Source: Hymenopus coronatus (taxonomy: Eukaryota > Arthropoda > Insecta > Mantodea > Hymenopodidae). Taken from it: DNA of 64,000 bases. The notes below the pieces were generated by a model that saw only the letters and a program-made list of their open reading frames with translations, ran no database searches and was not told the DNA's origin. Numbering within the stretch: the stretch's first letter is position 1; every line of letters begins with the position of its first letter. This document shows, in pieces, positions 1-11,036 of this stretch. Where the stretch lies: positions 76,119,001-76,183,000 of the forward strand of contig CM060895.1 in assembly GCA_030762935.1 (NCBI GenBank). The letters are read 5' to 3'. The position numbers and the translations under genes are program-made.

Positions 1-2010
1 ATGTAATGGGTAATTAGAGTGGAGGGAATATCGTCCATATAAAATTAAACAAAACAAGTTTCACTGTCTGAGTCATAAAATATAATGTTATATATAACAT
101 ATATCTGTTTTCAAAATTTGGGCCGAATTAGCCCATTAAGGAGGAAATTATTTGAGTTAGTTGCAAAAGGTTAAAAAAATATTATGCTCACACTTCTTGG
201 CTATATTTGTCACATAAGAATAGGCCTGAATAAAAGCAAAATTAATATTATATTCTCAAGGCAATTTAACCAAAAAGTGTGCAGAATTAATTTCATTACT
301 GTCTTTATTTTAACGTTTTCAAGTTTACACAAATCATAAGAAGAGCGAAATTCACAAACAAATAATACTGGTCTAGTATGATCAATGGATTGTAATTATT
401 TGTTAACATGTACAAAGTCCCTCCAAACTCATATTTTGATATCCAGCGAGAAATTGGTACAGAAATAACTTTCATGTGTTTTTAGGGGGAAAGAGGGGTT
501 TATATTGTAAAATTAATCGCAATTTTTGTTTCATACGCTAAGATTCTAAAGAGAATAATTATCAACTTTAAACTCTGTTGATGCGAAAGCGAATGAGCTG
601 GTTTCCAGTTTTGGTTGTACGACTACAATTTAATTATCGGACGTGCTATGAAGTGCTTTGAGACTCTTTTCTCTTTATTAGTTTATCGATATTGGAGCGC
701 AGGAATGGAAAAGATCAAAGGAAACGAGGTGCATTGCTGTGTGTGTCACATTTAATTTAATTCAGCATAGAAAAAATAATAAAAGCGAAACAAACAGAAA
801 ATGGCAGTGCAAAAGGAAATGGCACTGAATTGATAGTGAGCGAGACAAATGCATTATTTTAACTGCTTCTATTAATTTAAAAACGAAATGACTTTGTGTA
901 GAGTTTTGCTAAAGCTACATCTACGTGAAAGTCTGCATGTGTCTTCAAAGCCTGATTGACTATAGGGATAAAGTGACATGAAGTTGATGGTTGATGCAAT
1001 AAATCATGTCTGGTACACTCACGTGCATAAAATGTTGCCCTGTTTCTTTAGACTGCAATAGTTTTTCTCTCAATAGGGTTTCCATCTTGAGGTAAACCAA
1101 ACTTTGAATAATCCCACGCGATATCATTTATCCATGTGAATGACCTGAAAAACACACTGAGAACATAATAACTAATGAATGAACGATGTTATAATTGTAA
1201 AATGTAGAGATGGATCGAATACTGGCTCTTTGAAAGAGACTCTTTCGCGACGATAAATAAAGGCTGAAGCGAAATAAGGGACAGGAACTCGGTAAGCCGT
1301 GTTGAGACATAGTTGACGCTGTATAAGTACTTTGGTTTATGGTTGGTGAAGTTGGCCCCTAAGTTGAAGTTAGTATTCCGAAGTTGCCGTTTCGAAATGC
1401 CCGGGATGCAGCTTAACGTTGGCGTTACGTTTGTTCAGCAAGCTCCGTTGGTAGAGCAATTGGAGTACCAGTTCTCATAGTCGTGTTTAGTGCGGTTATT
1501 GTGAAAGGAGTAAGCTTTATTAATTTAAATTATTATATTACTCAAAACTGCGAAGCAATGAAACGTTACAACGCTTACGTCGCTACGCTCTATAAAAGTT
1601 TTAGTATTATAGTTTATTAAATCTATTTTATCAAAAAAGTATTCTCTTTTTCTAATATTCTCTGAAAAATATTCTTGAGTTGTTTATTTTCCTAAAATGG
1701 TATATCTATCTGAATAAAATCTTCAATATTAATACTTGCGATCTAATTTCCGTAGAAAATTTACGTCTACGGTCCGTTACGCAGCTCTCTTCGCTACAAA
1801 AAATTCGTGAAGTCTGTCATCTTTTGAATACACAAAATTTTTTAACTATATATAAGGTTTTGTTATTAAAACAAACTGTTTACTTCTAGACAAAATACTA
1901 TCTCTCCTCAAAAAGTTGAATATAAAAACAAACAAACAAACCTCATAGAATGTTCCAAGCGATTTGGAGTATTAACCAAGAAATAGAGGATATCAACAAA
2001 AAAAAAAAAA
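1..2010. other. Gene-free AT-rich stretch
   Basis: No ORF resembling a protein and no RNA gene is visible. The DNA is AT-rich and apparently single-copy within the window. It ends in a short CAAA-type run (about 1923-1942) and an A-run (1998-2010) that directly precedes the first family A repeat. Confidence 0.5.
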
Positions 2011-2704
2011 TCTGATGTGTTCCATTCACATGACTTTCTCTATATCCCTGTAAATTATTATTCTTAATAAGCTTATCTTTTATTTATTCCATGTTAATCG
2101 AGAAAAATTAGCAGAAATAGTCTTATTTCTTGCTTTATTGTAAGTAGAAGCGAAATAAGGGAGTATCATAGGTTAAAGTGAAAGCCAAAAGCTGGTTGCT
2201 ATGCGACTGATGTTCCTTTGTTTGTATGGACAGGAGTTGACAAATTCTTGTATGAGAAAAGTACAAGTTTTTCAAAGCTGAAACCAAGAAAAAGGAATAT
2301 ATCAAAAACGATCAACTCCACGAAAAAAATGTAGCATAAATTGTTTGTTTTAACGTGCTCTACATTTTTTGTGGGTTAAGTTTTTGCCCATCTCTTACGG
2401 TTTAGTAGTTATGAAAAATTCATCCAGAATAAAGTAGTCTTCAGAGGCTATTCCCAGAAAATTCAAAATATACATTTTATTTGTCAGGGAAATAACTTTA
2501 ATATACGATATTTTAATCAAAATCGTTAGAGCCATTTTTTAGAAAATCAAAATTTTCGAAAAAAGTTCTATGTAGAGGGTAGTTTGGGGTGGGGGATTTT
2601 TCTCAAAATCTTCGTGTCGCATCCCTGGAAGATACTAAACTTAAATACCAAGTTTAGTAGTTTACCAACATTTCGTTTTTGAGTTATCGTGTTCACAGAC
2701 ACAC

Positions 2705-2747
<43 letters not shown>

Positions 2748-2890
2748 CATATTTCTGAAAATTCTTTTTTTGGATACAGGGGACCCTAAAACATATATTT
2801 GCGGTGAAATCTCGGTATCGAATTTTTTGGTGGAGTGCAATACATTCTCTATACACTATGTACATAGTGCGTATAGAGAAAGTAAAAATG
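2011..2890 (+). repeat. Family A interspersed repeat, full-length reference copy
   Basis: This 880-bp copy defines the family. It begins TCTGATGTGTTCCATTCACA just after an A-run and ends TAGAGAAAGTAAAAATG. Landmarks in order are ACTTTCTCTA, GCTAATCGAGAAAAATTAGC, AGTAGAAGCGAAATAAGGGA, CCATCTCTTACGGTTTAG, TTATTCCCAGAAAA-type, GTCGCATCCCTGGAAGATAC, a (CA)n tract and TTTGCGGTGAAATCTCGGTA. The right end holds a palindrome centred on TATGTACATA, flanked by TATAGAGAA-type arms. The ACTTTCTCTA near the left start is inverted as TAGAGAAAGT at the right end. There is no coding capacity and no tRNA-type A/B boxes. It could be a non-autonomous DNA transposon; the class is not settled. Confidence 0.85.
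2706..2744. repeat. (CA)n microsatellite inside family A
   Basis: An uninterrupted AC dinucleotide tract sits at the position where most family A copies carry a CA or TG run, so it is part of the element. It produces Cys-Val and Thr-His ORFs on both strands that are not genes. Confidence 0.9.
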
Positions 2891-3283
2891 TCTCCTATGG
2901 TGCTACAAGTGTTACCAAAATGTTTACAAACGAAATATCATCGGTATACATCACAATATAACAATAAATATCAAACAAAAATTGCAACATAAGTGAATAT
3001 ATCTAGCTTCAAGTCTAAATTAATGACAATATTATTAGGCATTCAAGAGGAAAGACTGAAGAATTATCTGCACATATCGTTAAGCTGGACAACAGCTACG
3101 ACACTTACATAACAGTTGGCCCAACTACCCTGCATTTGATGTGTGTAAAAAGTTGCGGAACTCAACGGGGCCAGTGGGAAACACTTGTATATCAGCGGAG
3201 ACGGTGAATGGGTCTCACCATTTGAGAGGGTAATACGTTTCTTAGCTAAAATAGCTAAATATATAATGCTGTGGTGGGATATT
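2891..3283. other. Gene-free stretch
   Basis: No supported feature between the first family A copy and the first SINE-A head. AT-rich sequence with only short ORFs. Confidence 0.4.
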
Positions 3284-3400
3284 GCCATGGTAGCTTAATG
3301 GTTAGAGCAAGTCTAGAGGCTGAGATCCGTGGTTCAAATTCCCGCTATGACACTCAATTCTTCAATCTCACCTATCCTACTTCTAAGAACAAACAGGTAA
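3284..3400 (+). repeat. SINE-A copy (tRNA-like head)
   Basis: The sequence starts GCCATGGTAGCTTAATGGTT, which resembles a pol III A box (TAGCTYAGTGG), and has a B-box-like GTGGTTCAAATTCCCGC about 45 bp further on, followed by CTATGACACTCAAT. The same arrangement recurs at 3524, 41481, 45450 and 61742. The anticodon and T stems do not pair properly, so this is a tRNA-derived retroposon head, not a functional tRNA. Confidence 0.6.
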
Positions 3401-3523
3401 CAAAGGGTTATAGTATTTACGACACCATTGGGGTTGTCATCTCTAAATAATATGATATCACCATCTTGTTAAACGGCAACATGCGAGTCAATTGAGAAGC
3501 TTAATGCCGTCCTAGAATATTGC

Positions 3524-3640
3524 TATGGTAACTCAATGATCAGAGACCGGGAGATCCTGGTTCAAATCCCGGCTAGAACATTGACTTTTTCATTCTGAAT
3601 GCCTATTCAAAAATTCTTTTATTCATTTGAACACCGGCAT
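3524..3640 (+). repeat. SINE-A copy (tRNA-like head)
   Basis: Second copy about 240 bp from the first: GCTATGGTAACTCAATGATC, then GAGATCCTGGTTCAAATCCC and GGCTAGAACATTGACTTTTT. The D-arm region is shortened relative to the 61742 copy. The A- and B-box-like motifs remain. Confidence 0.6.
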
Positions 3641-3766
3641 CGAGGACCTAGTCTTTCCTATAAGTGTATATTTTAATATTGATTTCCGCAAGGTCAGTTT
3701 CTGTTAAATCCAGGGTATTTAGTACACATTTTTGGTCCTAATATCATGAGCAAACAAATTACAAAA

Positions 3767-4545
3767 TCTGACTAGTTCCATTCACACAACATTCTCTTGC
3801 TGTTCCACAAAATTTCCTTACAAAAATTTGCTGTTAACTGCGATATGCTGATCAAGACAAACAATAGCAGGAATGGTTTTATTACTTGCTTTCTTGTGAG
3901 TAGAAAGAAAATAAATCAATATACTGGTCTAAATCGATAGGAAAATCTTCTAAAACCTATCTTTGTGTGATAACATTGAAATTTGGATTCTCTTTTGCAT
4001 TCCAAGGAGTAAAACAAAAAGGATGAAATAAAAGTTGACTCCGATTGAGAAACGTTGAAGTAATTTAAAATTTATGGTGAACATCTGTTAAATACTACAA
4101 AAAAAAAAAAAATACAGAACAAAAAAATTGTGATGTATGAAGAAATTATATGTTTTAAAAATATCTATTTTTTCTTAGTAAGTTTTTGTCTTTCTCTTAC
4201 GGCATACCAGTTATGCAAAATTCCTTCAGAATGAAAGGATCTTCAATTATTATTCCCAGAAAATTTAAGATATACATTTTATTTATGATGTAAATATCTT
4301 AAATAGAAGGTATTTGAATCTAAATCGTTAAACCAATTTTGAGAATAATAGAATTTCTTTCAACAATCTCCATGTCGCATCCCTGGAAGATAATAAACTA
4401 AATACAAGTTTGGTATTCAACGGCCTTTTAGCTATTGAACTATGCTATCTGTACACATATATGGACGGACAGTTTTCTAAAATGCTTTTTTGGATTCAGG
4501 GAGCCTGAAAACGTTAAAATTCTGAAACTTCATATTTTTAATCTC
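3767..4545 (+). repeat. Family A copy, diverged
   Basis: Starts TCTGACTAGTTCCATTCACA and runs through GTTTTTGTCTTTCTCTTACG, CCATGTCGCATCCCTGGAAG and GATTCAGGGAGCCTGAAAAC. The terminal hairpin is not recognisable. Its left half matches the second subfamily (CTGTTCCACAAAA-type rather than CATCTCTGCAACA). Confidence 0.75.
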
Positions 4546-4601
4546 TAACTCTGTGTGTGTGAGAGATATCAGAGGGAATTCCATACAGTAGTCAATTACT
4601 T

Positions 4602-5092
4602 ATTTTACGTCAGATCCCTAAAGGTTAAGATGAGATGAGAGTAATTACAATGGGTGTGCAAAAACGGACGGCGGGAAAGGAGCCACCGTGGAGGGTCCTA
4701 TCGTAATACAAGCAAGCAGTTCTTCATTTCAACGCGCGAAGGGTTAGGGATCAGAGATGTGGTGACATCTGACCGAACTCTTAAGGTTACAGAGACTTCC
4801 ATCCCGCATCAGAGAGTTGTATTTCCAAAGTGCAATCACCACCTCGGAAGGTCGCCACCACCGCAGTTCTCGCCGACACTTTATTAAACTCTAAAAGAGA
4901 CCGGTGGATTGAAATGAAGATGAAATGAAGGGAAAGGAAGTTCGGAGGAACGAATTCACTTCTCCAGCTTTAGCCTAGTGACCCGGGAAAACCCAGAAAA
5001 AACTAATGGGTCAGGTTCCGTGGGAATTGATCCCAAGACCTCCCGAATACCAATCTCAGACGAAATGCCTGATCCACCTGTCTCGGTAATCT
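4602..5092 (-). repeat. SINE-B copy, tRNA-derived, about 490 bp
   Basis: Read on the minus strand it begins with a tRNA-like head (AGGTGGATCAGGCATTTCGT; GGTCTTGGGATCAATTCCCA as the B-box region). A core follows (GGGTTTTCCCGGGTCACTAG), then a CTTTCATCTTCATTTC-type stretch and a tail CAGATGTCACCACATC. It aligns piece by piece with the copy at 7170-7627. The core TTTTCCC...GGTCACTAGGC is also seen on the plus strand at 12600-12650. No protein is encoded: the 77-residue ORF on the plus strand here is antisense to the SINE. Confidence 0.65.
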
Positions 5093-6386
5093 ACAAATGT
5101 AATTGAATAATAACACAGCCAGCAATTAGCTACCTTAGTGCGTTTATGAGCATAGTTTCAAGCGAGAATATTAGCGCAGTAAAGCACAGATATTAACCAT
5201 GTTACGATCGTGCAGTCGCTCGTGATTCTCGCTTCACTTTGTTTAAAGCTTATTGGGCAGATTAACATCGACTTCGTAAACTCTCCTGTTAGCATGTAAT
5301 TTTGTCCTTAATCTTGGTGCGTGCCATGTTGACAATGCCTCCCCCTTGTTTGCCTAATGTTTTCCACATTATCCTCTAATTTGGAAAGTGCTGCAATGTC
5401 AAAAGTAAGAGGGTATACATTCATCCGTTCGCTATATCATCACAGAGTATGTGGCATAGTTAATGTCTACAGAAAAGCTTAACAGAATGTTTCAGCATTT
5501 ACATATTAATCTATTTTCAGTTCCACTTACACTGAAATTCTCTTTTCTACATATCCTGCAGGCAGTAACAGTAGACTGTGAGATACCCGATGCTTTTTTG
5601 AATAAATTATATATCATTTAGCACGAGGTAATCCTGCGCCAGTTTCAGCAATCTATGTAGGTGGAAAGATGTAAATTCCGATATAATTTATGTCTTCATA
5701 AAGTATTTCTGACATAGCCATGGTCTTAACTACAAAGTTTTCTCAACTTGGTCATGGAGAGCCCTCATATCCGAGCTAATTGCATTGTTGGAAGCACTCA
5801 AAATACGTCAACAGAATGTGCAGAGCAGTTATTTAAAAGTGTAACTGTAAGAACATCAAAATGTAGCAGGTGAGAGTGGGAAGGTGAGTTGGGGCTTTCT
5901 CCTTTTTTTTTTTTTTTTTTTTTTCTCCCCTTAGCCATACATTCTTAAAATTCTTTTAAAGCCATGTATCTCCTCACATCCTTGGTGTATATATTTATAG
6001 CTCACGATTTCTACCAACATGTACACCCTCCAGCACCTTAAACCTAGAGGCCATCTGTTTCCCACTCGCATGCGCGAGCACCAGCTATACCCTACTACTC
6101 TCTAGAGATACACAGTGATAGATGTAACTTCTACTTCATACTGAATATTCTGCAAATATTCCTGATGCCTGCATTTATTTGCTTGTTTTATGTTGATTTC
6201 AGTATTCGACCTAGCAAAAATGTAAAATCCACAAATTATTTAACGTTACTTGCATGTAACAATAATAAAAATAATTATAATAACAAGAACAATAATAATA
6301 ATTCACAGAAATTCTAATAGCAACAACTGACTCAACTAGGGAAAATGATTAGAGAACCATATATGTACATTCTACAAAGAAAAAGG
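5093..6386. other. Gene-free stretch with poly(T) 5903-5924
   Basis: No supported gene or known repeat. A 22-base T-run at 5903-5924 and ATA/AAT-rich sequence at 6256-6305 are the only structured parts. The T-run might mark a minus-strand retroposon tail but no body was recognised. Confidence 0.4.
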
Positions 6387-6586
6387 AATTTAACTTCAGG
6401 ATCTTCAAACGATGCGACACGAAGATTTTCTCTTTACATGCAACATTTTTCGAAATCTTTCATTTTCTCAAAGATGGTTCTAAAGATGTTGATTAAAATA
6501 CCGTATTTTAGTTATTTACAGACAAATGTGTATATCGTATTATATGGCTATAAGCCTGTGAAGTCCTATTCATTCTGAATGACTTT
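6387..6586 (-). repeat. Family A fragment, inverted arm of a head-to-head pair
   Basis: Contains GATGCGACACGAAGATTTTC, TTTTCTCAAAGATGGTTCTA, TTGATTAAAATACCGTATTT and ATAAGCCTGTGAAGTCCTAT, that is, the central part of family A on the minus strand. It switches at about 6585 into a plus-strand copy of the same central region. Confidence 0.75.
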
Positions 6587-6904
6587 TATCTCTCTTCTAC
6601 TATTACCATTTATGCAAATGTCACTCGGAACGAAGAGGTTTTCAGAGGCTACGTCCAGAAAAGTCAAGACATTAATTTTATTTGGCATGCAAATATCTTT
6701 AATATACGGTATTTTTGTCAACATTATTCGAGGTATTTTTAGGAAATTTTTCGGAATTTCTTGTAAACGGGGTAAAAAGAATTTATATTTTTTTTTTTCA
6801 TAGTAGGGGGTAGAGAATTTCATTGAAAACCTTTGTGTTGTATCCCTGGAATATCCTAAACTGGTATTTTACCTATTTTTGATTCTTGACCCGTATACAA
6901 ATAC
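6584..6904 (+). repeat. Family A fragment, plus arm of the pair
   Basis: Runs from TTATCTCTCTTCTACTATTA through TTCAGAGGCTACGTCCAGAA, TTTAATATACGGTATTTTTG and GTTGTATCCCTGGAATATCC to the start of the CA-type tract, where it is interrupted by the MITE at 6905. With the preceding minus arm it forms a long imperfect inverted repeat. Confidence 0.75.
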
Positions 6905-7131
6905 ACTGTCTGTTCGGCGGTGTTTTAGCAGTGGGATTGGGTGCCCTTGCAAGCAGGTAGGGTTTTAGCAATTGGAAAGACGTAGTGTTGAAGCAAGCGA
7001 GGGGTAAAGGCGTGTGACAGAGGGACGCTTGGTACGAGTTCAGCATACGCGTACCCCTCTCGCAGGTTAAAGTGTTACTTGAGAGATATGGCACCCCAAC
7101 CCACTAGGTATAACACCGCGGAACAGACAGT
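6905..7131. mobile_element. 227-bp MITE with ~35-bp terminal inverted repeats
   Basis: The left end reads ACTGTCTGTTCGGCGGTGTT and the reverse complement of the right end reads ACTGTCTGTTCCGCGGTGTT. Similarity continues to AGTGGGATTGGG / AGTGGGTTGGG. A 4-bp direct repeat ATAC sits just outside both ends, which suits a DNA transposon with a 4-bp target duplication. It lies where a family A plus-strand copy would continue into its CA tract, so it probably inserted there. There is no transposase, so it is non-autonomous. The superfamily is not assigned. Confidence 0.75.
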
Positions 7132-7169
7132 ATACATATGTGTTTACGTTACGGAGGGGTTATTCCACC

Positions 7170-7627
7170 TTGCCGTTTATTGTACGTCAGACCCCTGAAT
7201 GAAGGATGAGATGAGCGGCCGATTTGTGGACAGGATCAGAAACGTCGTAGAGGGTCCCTAATAGTTCACAAGCAGTTTTTCTTCCCTACGCGGAGAGCGC
7301 GAGGAGTCTGTGGCTCAGTCCTAGATAGACCACTTGAGTTCGCAGACAACAATATTCCGCTGCCGAGAACTGTATTTCCAGAGCAAAGTCACCTCCACAA
7401 AAGTGTGCCTCTGCCGCTGTCCTCGTTGACACTTACAACCCTGAAAGAGACTGGTTGGGATGAAATGAAGGGACAGGAAGTTCAGGACAATGAATCTTCT
7501 CCAGCATTCGCCTAGAGACCTGGGAAAAACCCATGAGTCAAAGAAGTCGGCCGCGGGGAATCGATTCCCGACCTACGGAACGCCAGACCCAGACGAAAAG
7601 CCTGAGCTACCTGCCTTGGTCATACAT
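7170..7627 (-). repeat. SINE-B copy, tRNA-derived, about 460 bp
   Basis: On the minus strand it starts AAGGCAGGTAGCTCAGGCTT (A-box-like), then GGTCGGGAATCGATTCCCCG (B-box region) and TGGGTTTTTCCCAGGTCTCT (core). It ends near GGGGTCTGACGTACAATAA. It shares the block order and many identical stretches (ACGTCAGACCC/ACGTCAGATCC, AAATGAAGGGACAGGAAGTT) with 4602-5092. Better conserved of the two. Confidence 0.7.
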
Positions 7628-7629
7628 AC

Positions 7630-7745
7630 CTGCACTTATACACATACATGCTTACACACATACATACACATAAACCTTTTTCTATTTTTTTTTTTTTTTT
7701 CCGATTCAGCTGTCATAGCATACATTTTTGGTGAAATCTCGCTAT
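7630..7745 (+). repeat. Family A right-end fragment
   Basis: A CA-rich tract, a T-run and then CCGATTCAGCTGTCATAGCA and TTTTTGGTGAAATCTCGCTA correspond to the last ~150 bp of family A on the plus strand. It stops before the hairpin and meets a minus-strand copy at about 7746. Confidence 0.65.
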
Positions 7746-7898
7746 TACTTTTTACTTTCTCTACACGTACTATGTACATACTGCACAGAGAAGGCATTGC
7801 ATTCCACCCAATAATTTTATACTGAGATTTCACCGGAAATAGACGTTTTAGGGTCCCCTGTATATAAAAAAAGGTATTTCAGAAGAAGGTCTATCTGT

Positions 7899-7943
<45 letters not shown>

Positions 7944-8542
7944 TCCAGTGTCCGTGAACACAATAGCTCAAAAACGAAAAGTAGGTATTTAAGCTTAGTA
8001 TCCTCCAGGGATGCAACTCAAAGATTTTGAGAAAAATCCCCCCACTCCAAACTACCCTTTACATGGAAAATATGTCGAAATTGTTTATTTTCTCAAAAAG
8101 GGCTGTAACGATTTTGATTAAAATGCTGTATATTAAAGACATTTATACGGAAAATAAAATGTATATCCGGAAGTTTCTGGGAATAGCCTGTGAAGATCTC
8201 TTTAATCTGACTGAATTTTGCGTAACTAGTAAACTGTAAGAGATAGACAAAAACTTACTACATAAAAATGTAGATTTCTTTAAAACACACAAGGCATGTC
8301 ATATTCCTTTTTTACGTTGAATTGACCATTTCTGAAATATTCCTTTGTTTCAGATATAAACTTTTTTCGCATGTATATTTCTTAACTTGTGGCCCTGGAT
8401 AGAAACGGATTTCATCCACAAACAACTGCCTTTTAAAATATTTGACTATTGTGTTAGCCTAGTGTAGTCCCTTATTTTCCTTCTACTTACAAAGAAGCAA
8501 GTAATTAAGAAAATTTCTGCTAATATTTATCTCGAATTTCAT
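7746..8542 (-). repeat. Family A copy, nearly full length
   Basis: Begins TTTTTACTTTCTCTACACGT and includes TTTCACCGGAAATAGACGTT, GTAAACTGTAAGAGATAGAC and CTTCTACTTACAAAGAAGCA. It breaks off at ATTTATCTCGAATTTC, so the outer left end is missing. The TG tract is replaced by a 43-base T-run (7900-7942). Confidence 0.8.
7900..7942. repeat. Poly(T) run inside family A
   Basis: A 43-base T homopolymer occupies the place of the TG/CA tract in this family A copy. Its length makes it error-prone in sequencing and assembly. Confidence 0.9.
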
Positions 8543-8600
8543 AGCCTTCTCTGTCGACTATATAAGTACATAGTACTTGAAAGAGAAAGTAAGAATGTAA
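8543..8600 (+). repeat. Family A right-end hairpin fragment
   Basis: CCTTCTCTGTCGACTATATA followed by GTACATAGTACTTGAAAGAG and AAAGTAAGAATG is the plus-strand hairpin end only, abutting the minus copy before it. The hairpin stem is degraded but recognisable. Confidence 0.65.
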
Positions 8601-9395
8601 GATCTATGAATCTGGAATGGCTGTAAGGAACGTAGAGTGTAAGCAGCAGTGAAGGTTTTGTTCTTCATCGACGTGGAAGATGCTGTTTTGGAGATAGCAG
8701 AAGGGAGGCATTAAAAGCCTTGCCCTGTTTATAACGTTATTTGCCTTCTGCGGTTGCAAGAGAAAACGCCAGGACATTTTCCCACATCTCTGTCAACGGG
8801 CACGAACAAGTTTGTCTCCTCTAACTCGATTTTCTTTTTTTCCGATTCAGTCGTCTGTTTTGCATCCAGTGTGGGTGCGAGAGTGTATTTGTGTCTCTAT
8901 TCTATGTACATGTGGCTTTATTTTTCTTTTCAGTTCAGAGTGAGACATCTGCTGAAGCCTATAGAGTAAAGATGAATTTGTTCTGCTTTATCCAAGTTTT
9001 AGAAATGCGAACATTACGCAGATCGATACTCTCTTGTCGATCGTTCATATCTGAGGAGTGTGGGCGAAATGTTCAAGACTTCTGTTGTGTAGGAAGAATC
9101 AAGTACTAAAATACTTTGTTGTTGGCTGATGCAAAAAAAAAAAAAAAAAAAAAGAAGGTAAGAAATCTACTCTAGGATTTGATCAATGTTCTTTTACATA
9201 AGCTGACTGCAAGTAATAAAAGATTCAAACTTACGACTGGGACTTGCATAAATTGTTGACCTCCCATACGATCTACATATCCCAGATATCATATGAAGGT
9301 TTGTTCAGAAATTAACAAAATCACATTATATAATTAAACAGGGTGTATCTTGATTAGTGTACCATATATCTGGGGGACCTGTTCCTGACATCAAA
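8601..9395. other. Gene-free stretch with A-run 9133-9153
   Basis: No recognisable gene. A 21-base A-run at 9133-9153 could be the tail of a plus-strand retroposed sequence, but the 400 bp before it show no ORF longer than 72 codons and match nothing I recognise. Confidence 0.35.
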
Positions 9396-9873
9396 AGATG
9401 TGTTCCATCCACATGACTTTCTCCACATCTCTGCAACAAATTATTGTTAAAAAGCTTTTGCTTCTTTACTTCATTCTAATCGAGAAAAAATTAGCAGAAA
9501 TAATCTTATTACTCGCTTCCTTGTAAGTAAAAGCGAAATAAGGGAGTACTATAGGTTAAAATGATAGTGAAAAGCTGGTTGCTATGTGACTGAAGTTTCT
9601 TTGTTTGTATGGACAGAAGTTAACATTCTATATGAGAAAAGTATGGTTTTCAAAGCTGAAACTAAAATCAACTCTACGAAAAAAAATTATATATCATAAA
9701 TTGTGTGTTTTAATGTGGCCTACATTTTTTGTGTGGTAAGTTTTTGTCCATCTCTTACTGTTTAGCATTTCCGTAAAATCCATCTGGAATAGTCTTCAGA
9801 GGCTTAAATACTAAGTTTGGTATTTAACGATCTTTTCATTTTTGAGGTATGTAGTCCATAGACACACATACAT
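9396..9873 (+). repeat. Family A copy with internal deletion
   Basis: Starts AGATGTGTTCCATCCACATG and follows the first subfamily to GGAATAGTCTTCAGAGGCTT, then jumps to TTAAATACTAAGTTTGGTAT. About 200 bp between the two points are missing. It ends at TCCATAGACACACATACATC where another copy begins. Confidence 0.8.
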
Positions 9874-10704
9874 CCTTGTTCCATTCATATGACTTTCTCT
9901 ACCTGTTCTACCAATAAGGTATTCTTAAAAAAGATTATTCTTTGATTTGCATCATTCTAATCGAGAAAAATACTAGCAGAAGTTGTCTTTATTACTTGCT
10001 TCCATCTAAGCAGAAGGAAATAAGGGAATATATTAAGCTAGTCAAATATTTTAAAAGCTGGTATATGTGTGAACAATTGGTTTGCTATGCATTGGCAGTA
10101 AAACAAATAGAGATGAAACGAAAGGTGACCCCGTTTGAGAAAAGCTATGTAGTTTAAACTTGAAACCAATAATAAGGTATATCTTCGAAACGGTAGACTC
10201 TACAATAAAAATGTATATGGCATAAATTGGGTGTTTTAACCAGATCTATGTTTTTGTCTATTAATTACCGTTTACTAGTTATGCAGAATTCAGGAAACAT
10301 CCACAATGAACAGGTTTTAATATGCTATTCCCAGAAAACTTAAAATGTACACTTTATTTGTGTCGTAAATATCGCTATTTTAATAAAAATCGTTAAAGCC
10401 ATTTTTGAGAAAAGATTTTTCAAAAATGGTTGCATTAAAGATATATTGGAGTGGGGGTATTTACTTCATCATCTTGTGGCATCTTTGGAAGATAATAAAC
10501 TTAAATATAAAATTTTGTATTTAACGATTTTTTAGTCTTTGAGCTATATTATCCAAAAGCAGACAGACACAGGACTTTTTCTAAGAATATTTTTGTTTTA
10601 CTCGTGGGACGTCAAAACATTTATTTCCGTGGAAATCTTAACATCGAATTTTTTAGTGTAATATTTATTCTATACACTATGTGCAACGTACAGAAAATAA
10701 AAAT
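9874..10704 (+). repeat. Family A copy, second subfamily
   Basis: Begins CTTGTTCCATTCATATGACT and shows CTACCTGTTCTACCAATAAG and ATTACTTGCTTCCATCTAAG, typical of the second subfamily, through to TTCTATACACTATGTGCAAC and AGAAAATAAAAATT. It directly follows the previous copy head to tail. Confidence 0.8.
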
Positions 10705-10771
10705 TAACTCTGTGCTTGCCTGTAAACTCAAGATTTCGGGCTCGAATCGAGCGCTATATATATACATATAT

Positions 10772-11036
10772 ATTACTTTCTGTATCACGTATGTAAAATA
10801 TAGATAGTAGATAGAGAAGGTTCCACCCAAAAAATCAATACCATGATTTCACCGGTAATACATATATAGAGAACCTCTAAATCCCCCAAAAATTAAGAAA
10901 AAGTCTGTGTGTTTATGTGGTATTTGTCTTTTAAACTTCAGTGTCCAGGGTGCAACAGGCAGTTTTTCACAATCCTCCCCAACTTCGTTTACATAGAACA
11001 TTTTTCCAAAACTTTGATTTTCTCAAAAATGACTTG
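10772..11036 (-). repeat. Family A copy, right part (interrupted)
   Basis: Begins ATTACTTTCTGTATCACGTA and contains ATTTCACCGGTAATACATAT and CCCAACTTCGTTTACATAGA. It is interrupted at about 11036 by the GCGCTC-type element and resumes at about 11258. Confidence 0.8.

Noticed and set aside
2011..2890. Family A as a Helitron
   Set aside because: The 3' hairpin is suggestive, but there is no CTRR end and no consistent A^T insertion site.
2011..2890. Family A as a tRNA-derived SINE
   Set aside because: No A/B boxes, and the A-run lies at the end opposite to where pol III boxes would be expected; no target duplications seen.
2568..2961. Overlapping 67-90 codon ORFs on both strands
   Set aside because: All lie in family A and are driven by the (CA)n tract.
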